This document shows, piece by piece, positions 34,215 to 40,606 of a DNA stretch of 52,416 nt. Within the stretch, counting starts at the first letter, position 1. The number at the start of each line of letters is the position of its first letter. The stretch covers positions 33,820 to 86,235 of the forward strand of contig DIWZ01000041.1 in NCBI GenBank assembly GCA_002435955.1, written 5' to 3'. Source of the DNA: Pelobacter sp. UBA6093. Lineage in GTDB: Bacteria; Desulfobacterota; Desulfuromonadia; Desulfuromonadales; Syntrophotaleaceae. The position numbers and the translations under genes were made by a program. The notes under the pieces are model-generated. The model worked only from the letters and a program-made list of their open reading frames with translations, searched no databases and was not told the DNA's origin.

Positions 34215-34281
34215 ATCTTCGAATCGCGAAGACCCGTGACTTTCTGTCCCTGCCTCTCGGCAGGTTTGGCTTTGTCGGGAT
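34196..34281 (-). promoter_or_regulatory. GEMM-I cyclic dinucleotide riboswitch aptamer
   Basis: Read on the minus strand: closing strand ATCC (34281-34278), AAAGCCAAACC, a CCTGCC stem capped by the GNRA tetraloop GAGA, GGGACAGAAAGTC, ACGGGTCT, a TCTTCG/CGAAGA hairpin, then GGCCGAGCTGCCG and the closing strand GGAT. This is the c-di-GMP-I/GEMM-I consensus order including the tetraloop and its receptor region. Whether it prefers c-di-GMP or cGAMP (a GEMM subtype known from Geobacter and relatives) cannot be decided by eye. Because the terminator uses the 3' part of the aptamer, ligand binding should switch the AHSA1 gene on (inference). Confidence 0.85.
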
Positions 34282-34359
34282 TAGTGCTGTCTTCGCATTT
34301 CATTTTATCCCGATTTGTCGACCAGGGGATCCCTTAATCGATCAATACTTACCGATCAT

Positions 34360-34863
34360 TTACTCCTCAATAACCGCAGATGCATTCTCTGGCGATGCTG
34401 CCTTCTTGGTGGTAGAGCCTTTGACACCAGCCTTGCCCTGCCCTTTGGCCGCACGAGCCCGCGCCAGGTTCTCACCCAAACCACGATCAATTGCCATCTG
34501 TTTACGAGACTCGCTATAATCCTTAGCGGCAAGAGGCTGGGTACGAGGGATGCCGAACTGATTCCGATATTCTTTGGGTGTCATATCGTGAGCAGATCTA
34601 AGATGGCGTCCAAGGGTCTTCATTCCCTTGCCACAGACCATACAGATGATCTCTTTTCTACCAAAAGCTTTGCGCAAAGAGACGGCAGGAGCGGCTTCTT
34701 CCTCTACTGCAGGCGCAACGCCACCTACATGCTCCCCTTTCTCAAGGGCCTTAAGAGCCGAGTAAACTTCACTGATTTCACGAATCAGTTCCTCTTTGGT
34801 CATCTGGGTAGTTGAGGCATGTGCATTAACAATCTCGCTTGCCATTTCCAGCAGTGTGGGCAT
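34360..34863 (-). CDS. MucR/Ros-family transcriptional regulator
   Basis: A 167-residue DNA-binding protein of the MucR/Ros family. The prokaryotic zinc finger has Cys74, Cys77, His87 and His92 (ICMVCGKGMKTLGRHLRSAH), followed by TPKEYRNQFG as in the family. The C-terminus is Ala/Lys rich. MucR-like proteins bind AT-rich DNA and act as global repressors of surface and motility genes. GGAGG precedes the ATG. A perfect TATAAT (34919-34914, minus strand) in a very AT-rich stretch marks its probable promoter and possible autoregulation site. Confidence 0.93.
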   Translation of the reverse strand: MPTLLEMASEIVNAHASTTQMTKEELIREISEVYSALKALEKGEHVGGVAPAVEEEAAPAVSLRKAFGRKEIICMVCGKGMKTLGRHLRSAHDMTPKEYRNQFGIPRTQPLAAKDYSESRKQMAIDRGLGENLARARAAKGQGKAGVKGSTTKKAASPENASAVIEE

Positions 34864-35214
34864 CTTATATCCTCCTGTTGTTTTGGGATTACTTATTTTA
34901 TAAATACGATCTTATTATACTACAAAGTAGATTACAAACGTAGACCAGTAGCATGGATTTTTTGTCATACCACAAATGCGGGAATCCTTGGAGCTGAGTC
35001 AACAATCAGCTTCCTTTGACCCTCTCCATATTTATTTCTGACTTGGTTCTTTTCGAATCCGGGAGCAGCGAAATCTCCCCCTTTCAGGGTTACCGATAAT
35101 AGTTACACAATATATCTTACGAGATTGCTTGATTTCTTTGGATGGGATCGGGTGGGATAAATCGGATGGGATTTTGAAACGGTAAGAGCAAGGTTGATTG
35201 TGTTTTGTGAGCTA
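34864..35214. other. AT-rich gene-free region upstream of the MucR gene
   Basis: No gene is supported. The first 60 bp are very AT-rich and hold the TATAAT box of the MucR gene. The rest shows no clear coding or RNA structure; its base composition is lower in GC than the flanking genes. Confidence 0.5.
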
Positions 35215-35283
35215 AAAAAACAAAAGCCCAACTCCTTAGTCGGTGTACCAAATGGTGCACCAAACTAAAAGGTTGAGCTTTGA
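35215..35283. terminator. Long imperfect hairpin after tRNA-Leu (probable terminator)
   Basis: Paired blocks AAAGCcCAAC/GTTGaGCTTT, TTAGT/ACTAA and GGTGtACCA/TGGTgCACC form a long interrupted stem with a tiny loop. On the minus strand it is followed by TTTTGTTTTTTT, so it probably ends the gap-to-tRNA-Leu transcript. Confidence 0.65.
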
Positions 35284-35312
35284 ATACCTGCGTTCACAGG
35301 TAGTCTTGTTTT

Positions 35313-35399
35313 TGGTGCCGAAGGCGAGACTCGAACTCGCACGACCAATTGGCCACCACCCCCTCAAGATGGCGTGTCTACCAGTTCCACCACTTCGGC
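35313..35399 (-). tRNA. tRNA-Leu (GAG)
   Basis: An 87-base tRNA including the encoded CCA. Acceptor stem GCCGAAG pairs with CTTCGGC, D-arm GTGGTGGAACTGGTAGACAC, anticodon loop CTTGAGG with anticodon GAG, a long variable arm as expected for leucine, and the T-arm GCGAGTTCGAGTCTCGC. It lies downstream of secG on the same strand. Confidence 0.97.
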
Positions 35400-35466
35400 G
35401 CTGAGCGAAAAACTTTATACATGTTTTGTTTCGCTGCTGTCAACATGAAATTCAGCGAAATGCGTT

Positions 35467-35826
35467 TTAGTTTGCCGGGGTCGTTGTTTCTCCGGCCGGG
35501 ACCGGAGCAGCAGGGACTTCGGCAGGTGGGACAGTCTGCTCCTGGGCAGACGGTGCCACCATAGTCTCCGGCATGACGCTGTCGACGCCGGGGATTTTAT
35601 AAAAGTAGGCCAGGGTAAGGCTGGTCAACATGAAGACTATTGCGGCACCGGTGGTGAGCTTGCTCATGAAACTCGCTCCTCCGCTTGCACCGAAAACCGT
35701 CTGGCTGCCACCACCGCCGAAAGCGGCACCAACTTCAGCACCCTTGCCGCCCTGAAGCAGCACGATGGCGATGAGGGCCAAGCAGACCAGGACATGCAGG
35801 ATAATCAAAAAGGTAAGCATTTTCAT
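35467..35826 (-). CDS. secG: Protein-export membrane protein SecG
   Basis: A 119-residue protein with two membrane helices (about 5-25 and 55-75), the typical VLLQGGKGAEVGAAFGGGGS segment between them, and a Pro/Ala/Glu/Thr-rich C-terminal tail. It is the small accessory subunit of the SecYEG translocon. Two ATGs (35826, 35820) are both compatible with AGGAG. The order gap, pgk, tpiA, secG, tRNA-Leu is common in bacteria. Confidence 0.95.
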   Translation of the reverse strand: MKMLTFLIILHVLVCLALIAIVLLQGGKGAEVGAAFGGGGSQTVFGASGGASFMSKLTTGAAIVFMLTSLTLAYFYKIPGVDSVMPETMVAPSAQEQTVPPAEVPAAPVPAGETTTPAN

Positions 35827-35952
35827 CAGCTCCTAAAGTAATCTGGTTTCCTTAAGGTCGCAAACTTAACACAGATCACCGTGAATTAAAAGGGCCAATA
35901 CGATGAGGCCAATGGGGCTTTACTGCGCGATGAACACTGTAAAACCTTCGTC

Positions 35953-36711
35953 TCAACCTGCCACGAACCGTACAATTCGCATAAAGTCGTCGGCTTTGAG
36001 GCTGGCACCGCCCACCAGAGCACCGTCAATATCAGGTTGCTGTAAAAGTCCGTCTACATTGTCGGGTTTAACACTCCCGCCATAGACAATCCGCAACTGC
36101 CGGGCAACACTGCTGTCAAATAGTTCGGCTACCAGCTTGCGGATGAATTGGTGCGCCTGCTGGGCTTGCTCGTCACTGGCGGTTTTACCGGTACCGATGG
36201 CCCACACAGGCTCATAAGCCACCACCAGCTGACTCAGGGCGTCTGCCTTGATCCCCTCAAGCCCACTGAGTATCTGCCGCTTCAGAACTTCGAAGGTTTT
36301 ATCAGCTTCGCGCTCCCCCAAGGTTTCACCAATACAGAAAATCGCTGTCAAGCCGGCGTCGATGACGGCCTTGATCTTCCGATTGACAAAGGCATCGGTT
36401 TCGCCAAACAACTGGCGACGCTCGGAATGTCCGACGATCGCGTAACGGCAACCGGCGTCTTTCAGCAGGGAAGGTGAAACTTCCCCGGTAAATGCCCCCT
36501 GATTTTCCGGGTAACAGTTCTGACCTGCCAGGGCGATATTACTCCCGGCAGCCACGGATGCAGCGGAAGTCAAAGTGGTAAAAACAGGGGCAACGACAAT
36601 GTCGCGATCCTCGACCTCGGCCAGGCCAACTTTAAGAATCTCGATCAAGGCGACAGTTTCCGCCATTGTTTTATGCAGCTTCCAGTTGCCGGCAATAAAG
36701 GGTCTGCGCAT
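35953..36711 (-). CDS. tpiA: Triosephosphate isomerase
   Basis: A 252-residue TIM-barrel enzyme interconverting dihydroxyacetone phosphate and glyceraldehyde 3-phosphate in glycolysis and gluconeogenesis. Catalytic Lys11 (GNWKLHK), His95 (VGHSERR) and Glu167 (AYEPVWAIGTG) are present, as is the phosphate-binding GGSVKPDN loop. GGAGG precedes the ATG. It follows pgk in the same direction, but a 179-bp family B repeat lies in the spacer. Confidence 0.98.
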   Translation of the reverse strand: MRRPFIAGNWKLHKTMAETVALIEILKVGLAEVEDRDIVVAPVFTTLTSAASVAAGSNIALAGQNCYPENQGAFTGEVSPSLLKDAGCRYAIVGHSERRQLFGETDAFVNRKIKAVIDAGLTAIFCIGETLGEREADKTFEVLKRQILSGLEGIKADALSQLVVAYEPVWAIGTGKTASDEQAQQAHQFIRKLVAELFDSSVARQLRIVYGGSVKPDNVDGLLQQPDIDGALVGGASLKADDFMRIVRFVAG

Positions 36712-36794
36712 CTTTTCCCTCCGGACAATGCAGTAAATGACTTGGGCACCGAACCGGCGCTTAAGGCATATCGTTTACGAATTGGATTTAATTA

Positions 36795-36973
36795 GTTTTC
36801 ATCCGGAAACGGCCCTTTTCCCCAATCTCGGCGTCAATCCGCACGCTTGCGTGTGCGGCGTAGACATCTACGCCTCCGTGCAAGCGCTTGATTTCCTTGA
36901 CCTTGGGAAAAATTGCTCGTTTCCCATATGAAAACTACACAGTGTCCATCCATAGCTTCCGGATGGACTCTAA
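36795..36973 (-). repeat. Family B interspersed repeat, copy 1
   Basis: About 179 bp, nearly identical to 49520-49699. It begins TTTTCATCCGGAAAC and ends CCGGATGGAC, so the ends are inverted repeats; the interior has further hairpins (CCGCAC...GTGTGCGG and GTAGA/TCTAC). It sits between pgk and tpiA inside a minus-strand operon. A chance open frame through it appears in both copies and is not considered a gene. Confidence 0.9.
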
Positions 36974-37028
36974 TTACAAAAAAAGCAAGGTGCCGGGCTG
37001 CTGCCCAACGGTCGAAACTTCAAGACTG

Positions 37029-38219
37029 TCACTTGTCGGTCAGGATAACGATCCCGGGCAACACTTTGCCTTCGAGAAATTCCAGAGAAGCTCCGCCGCC
37101 GGTGGAAATGTGGGTCATTTTGTCAGCCAACCCGGATTTCTTGGCGGCCGCCGCCGAATCTCCGCCGCCAATGATGGAGACGGCTTTGGATTCGGCCAGT
37201 ACTCGCGCCACAGCGAAGGTCCCCTTGGCGAATGAGTCGAATTCGAACACTCCCATGGGTCCGTTCCAGACCACCGTCCCGGCCTTGCTCAACACCTCGC
37301 TGAATCGGGCTATCGTCTTCGGTCCGATATCCAGCCCCATCCAGCCCGCCGGAAAATCATCGTTGCCGCATATTTTATGTTCGGCGTCGGCCTTGAATTC
37401 CGCCGCAGCGACATGATCCTCGGGCAACAGCAATTCAACGCCTTTGGAGGCAGCGGCCTCCATCAACTCGCTGGCCATACCCAGGCGCTCCTCCTCGATC
37501 AGGGAGTTGCCCAGATCAAATCCCTTGGCCTTGAGAAAGGTGTAGGCCATACCGCCGCCGATGATCAGGGAATCGACTTTTTCGAGCAGGCTTTCGATGG
37601 CCGGCAGTTTGTCGGACACCTTGGCCCCACCCAGCACCGCAACAAAGGGGTGCACGGGCGACGCAATCGCTTCCCCCAGATACCGCAATTCCTTTTCGAT
37701 CAAAAACCCGGCCACCGCCGGTGACAGCAGCCGTGCGACCCCCTCGGTGGAAGCATGGGCTCGATGCGCGGTGCCGAAGGCATCATTGACATACACATCG
37801 GCCAGGGCCGCCAACTGCGCGCAAAACGCAGGATCGTTGTCGGTTTCGCCTTTGTGGAAACGGACATTTTCCAGCATCAACACCCCGCCTTCGGGCAGCG
37901 CGGCGACCAGTTTTTCCACTTCGGAACCAACGCAATCCGGAGCCATGATTACAGGCCGACCGAGCAGCTCACCGAGACGTTCGGCCGCTGGAGCCAGGCT
38001 GAATTCAGGTTTGGGCGCACCTTTGGGCCGCCCCAGATGCGACGCCAGGATCAGTCGTCCGCCCTGAGCGAGGATATGCTTGATGGTAGGCAGCGTCGCC
38101 ACGATGCGCGTATCGTCGGTGATGCGCCCTTCCTTGTCGAGCGGCACGTTGAAATCGACCCGGCAGAAAACCCGCTTCCCTTTAAAATCGACGTCCTTGA
38201 CGGTCATTTTGCTGAACAT
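37029..38219 (-). CDS. pgk: Phosphoglycerate kinase
   Basis: A 396-residue two-domain glycolytic kinase transferring phosphate from 1,3-bisphosphoglycerate to ADP. It has the family RVDFNVPL signature near the N-terminus, ASHLGRPKG, the hinge region AVLGGAKVSDK and the C-terminal GGGDSAAA nucleotide loop. The longest frame starts at 38309, but GGGAGG lies 8 bases before the ATG at 38219, giving standard length. Gene order gap-pgk-tpiA. Confidence 0.98.
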   Translation of the reverse strand: MFSKMTVKDVDFKGKRVFCRVDFNVPLDKEGRITDDTRIVATLPTIKHILAQGGRLILASHLGRPKGAPKPEFSLAPAAERLGELLGRPVIMAPDCVGSEVEKLVAALPEGGVLMLENVRFHKGETDNDPAFCAQLAALADVYVNDAFGTAHRAHASTEGVARLLSPAVAGFLIEKELRYLGEAIASPVHPFVAVLGGAKVSDKLPAIESLLEKVDSLIIGGGMAYTFLKAKGFDLGNSLIEEERLGMASELMEAAASKGVELLLPEDHVAAAEFKADAEHKICGNDDFPAGWMGLDIGPKTIARFSEVLSKAGTVVWNGPMGVFEFDSFAKGTFAVARVLAESKAVSIIGGGDSAAAAKKSGLADKMTHISTGGGASLEFLEGKVLPGIVILTDK

Positions 38220-38321
38220 GAGAAAAACCTCCCGCACGCGTTTATTAAAAATGGCATGATGACAACGGGCGATGGCAGAATCACCTCTTGCCGCTGTCGC
38301 CCATAACACTTTAGACCATTC

Positions 38322-39323
38322 TCAGCACGAGGCAACATGGCGGACCAAATCGACCACCCGGTTGGAATAACCCCATTCGTTGTCGTACCAGGAGAGGACT
38401 TTGACCATGTTGCCACCGAGTACATTGGTGGAAAGGGCATCGACCACGGACGAAGCCGGATTGCCGTTAAAATCGACGGACACCAGCGGTTCTTCGCAAT
38501 AGGCCAAAATACCTTTCAAGTGTCCTTCCGAAGCTTTTTGCAAGGCCTGATTGACGGCCTCGATGGTGGTATTGCGTTCGGTCTCGGCGACCAGGGAGAT
38601 CAGGGAAACATTAGGGGTCGGCACCCGTACGGCGATGCCGTCAAGACGGCCGGCCAGTTCAGGCAACACCTTGGCGACCGCACGCGCGGCACCGGTTGTG
38701 GTCGGGATCATGGACAACGCCGCAGCCCTGGCGCGGCGCAAATCCTTGGCCGGATAATCGAGAATCTGCTGACCGTTGGTATAGGCATGCACCGTGGTCA
38801 TCATTCCTTTAACGATGCCGAAATTTTCCAGCAGTACCTTGGCGACCGGCGCCAGGCAATTGGTGGTGCAGGAGGCGTTGGAAAGCACCCGGTGCAGAGC
38901 AGGGTCGTACTTGTGGTGGTTGATCCCCATGCACAGGGTGATGTCTTCGCCGTAACCGGGCGCGGTGATTATCACGCGACTGGCCCCCGCCTCGAGATGC
39001 CTGGCGGCCTGGGCGCGCTCGGTAAACTTGCCCGTCGCTTCCAGGACGATGTCGACGCCGAGTTCGTGCCAGGGCAAATCGGCAGGATCCTGTATCTCAC
39101 ACACCCTGATCAGGCGTCCGGCCACCATCAAACCCTTGGCAGTGGTCTGCACCAGAGGTGCAAAAATCCCATGCACCGAGTCGTACTTCAGCAGATGCGC
39201 AAGCACCTCGGGTGAATTGAGATCATTAATTGCCACGATTTCGACGCCATCAGCGGCCCAAGCCGCACGAAAGATACTGCGTCCGATGCGACCGAAGCCG
39301 TTGATTGCCACTTTTACCGCCAT
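38322..39323 (-). CDS. gap: Glyceraldehyde-3-phosphate dehydrogenase, type I
   Basis: A 333-residue NAD-dependent dehydrogenase. Rossmann motif INGFGRIGR at the N-terminus, catalytic Cys152 (SNASCTTNC) and His179 (TTVHAYT), and Asp34 after the second strand (AINDLN), which favours NAD. The start at 39323 is standard; the longer frame to 39425 runs into the leader. First gene of the glycolytic operon, with a strong promoter at 39437-39465. Confidence 0.98.
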   Translation of the reverse strand: MAVKVAINGFGRIGRSIFRAAWAADGVEIVAINDLNSPEVLAHLLKYDSVHGIFAPLVQTTAKGLMVAGRLIRVCEIQDPADLPWHELGVDIVLEATGKFTERAQAARHLEAGASRVIITAPGYGEDITLCMGINHHKYDPALHRVLSNASCTTNCLAPVAKVLLENFGIVKGMMTTVHAYTNGQQILDYPAKDLRRARAAALSMIPTTTGAARAVAKVLPELAGRLDGIAVRVPTPNVSLISLVAETERNTTIEAVNQALQKASEGHLKGILAYCEEPLVSVDFNGNPASSVVDALSTNVLGGNMVKVLSWYDNEWGYSNRVVDLVRHVASC

Positions 39324-39436
39324 TACCACCTTGCTCCTGAACTTGAAAAAGGTCCGGCAAAATCTCGATGGACCGTGATTGTCTATATAAAAACAATGGG
39401 TTACAAAATCGGCACTGCAAATCAAATTAACACTTG

Positions 39437-39465
39437 ATGATAGCTAATCACCCACGGGTCGTCAA
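39437..39465 (-). promoter_or_regulatory. Predicted promoter of the gap operon
   Basis: On the minus strand TTGACG (39465-39460), a 17-bp spacer and TATCAT (39442-39437), about 114 bp before the gap start codon. Confidence 0.6.
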
Positions 39466-39649
39466 CCGCTTTCCCACTTCGGTGCCATTGCACTGTTGTG
39501 CTTTGAAGCCCGATATGGTATTCATGCCTGATCTTGGAAGACGCATTTCAGCCGCTTCGGCAGCAACCGGGGGACTTCATTTTATCTTGCGGATACCGCC
39601 ATTTTCCGGTATATAGACGGCGCCGCGCCGTTGGAATCAGGGAGGACCT

Positions 39650-40420
39650 GTGCAAGTCTGTCTGCTGGCCAGCGGCAGCAAAGGTAACGCAATCTATGTC
39701 GAGACAGCCGAAAGCCGGTTGCTGATCGACGCAGGCCTGTCGGCCCGCGAAATCGGCTACCGGCTAAATGTTGTTGGGGCAGACCCGGAAAAACTCGATG
39801 CGCTGCTGGTGACCCACGAGCACGGCGATCATTGTCGCGGGCTCGGTCCGATGTCGCGGCGCTGGAAGCTGCCGGTGCACGTGCACCATGCCACCCGCGA
39901 AGCGTTGCCAAAGGTCGGCAAGTTGGACCGCACGGTCGAATTTGACTCGGGCGACACCTTCAGCTTGCGGGATATAGAGGTTGAAACTGTCCCCATAACG
40001 CATGACGCTGTAGCGCCAACCGGATTTATCCTGTCAACTTCAGGCGGGAAAATCGGCATCATCACGGACCTTGGCCTTGCCACCAGGCTGGTCGCGGACC
40101 GTTTCCGCGGATGCAGGGTGCTGATTCTGGAATCGAATCACGACGAAGACCTGCTTCGAGATGGCCCCTATCCATGGCATCTCAAACAGCGCGTCCGCAG
40201 CCGTCACGGTCATCTGTCCAACAGCGAATCGGCGGACTTGCTGCGCAATCTTTACTGGGACGGGCTGGAAGCGGTTTTTCTGGCTCATCTTAGCGAAACC
40301 AACAACACGCCGCAACTGGCCGAAATCTGCGCGCGAAAGGTGCTTGAGGAGCAGGGAGACCACTCAACCCAACTGTTCATCGGCAGCCAGAACCATCCCA
40401 GCGCCCGGTTCGTCTGGTAG
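39650..40420 (+). CDS. MBL-fold metallohydrolase (YycJ/WalJ-type)
   Basis: A 256-residue metallo-beta-lactamase-fold protein. The metal site motif THEHGDHCRGL is at residues 55-65, with further His/Asp ligands later (PITHDAVAPTG, ITDLG, LAHLSETNN). The opening VCLLASGSKGNAIYVE is typical of the YycJ family, which has been linked to DNA repair and cell-wall signalling but whose substrate is not established. GTG start with GGAGGA just upstream. It stands alone before the purine genes. Confidence 0.9.
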   Translation: MQVCLLASGSKGNAIYVETAESRLLIDAGLSAREIGYRLNVVGADPEKLDALLVTHEHGDHCRGLGPMSRRWKLPVHVHHATREALPKVGKLDRTVEFDSGDTFSLRDIEVETVPITHDAVAPTGFILSTSGGKIGIITDLGLATRLVADRFRGCRVLILESNHDEDLLRDGPYPWHLKQRVRSRHGHLSNSESADLLRNLYWDGLEAVFLAHLSETNNTPQLAEICARKVLEEQGDHSTQLFIGSQNHPSARFVW

Positions 40421-40507
40421 CACCGCAGAGGGCGCTTATGCCAGCTTCAAGCACCCATGTTCATGAACTCACATACGCACATAAAACCATATAGTATTCA
40501 TGATTAT

Positions 40508-40584
40508 AACCGGCGGGAGCCGTTGGACCAGAATCTCCCGTGCGGCACGGCGGCCTGCAAGCCGCCGTATGACGTTTACCGGTT
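40508..40584 (+). promoter_or_regulatory. Structured purL leader (predicted three-way junction)
   Basis: Three perfect helices nest as a three-way junction: P1 AACCGG (40508-40513)/CCGGTT (40579-40584); P2 CGGGAG (40514-40519)/CTCCCG (40535-40540) with a 15-base loop; P3 ACGGCGGC (40547-40554)/GCCGCCGT (40561-40568) with a 6-base loop. P1 ends 11 bases before the AGGAG of purL, so it could control translation. The sequence does not match the purine riboswitch consensus as I know it. Confidence 0.5.
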
Positions 40585-40606
40585 CACCCTTGCCTAGGAG
40601 AGCATA

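Noticed and set aside
35215..35399. Phage or island attachment site at tRNA-Leu
   Set aside because: The TGGTGCACCAAA-like sequence near the tRNA end is better explained by the long terminator hairpin; no integrase or direct repeat of the tRNA 3' end was found.
36737..36931. Open frames with a shared C-terminal sequence through both family B repeats
   Set aside because: The similarity is that of the repeat DNA; starts differ and lie outside the element, there is no ribosome binding site, and the inner sequence is made of hairpins.
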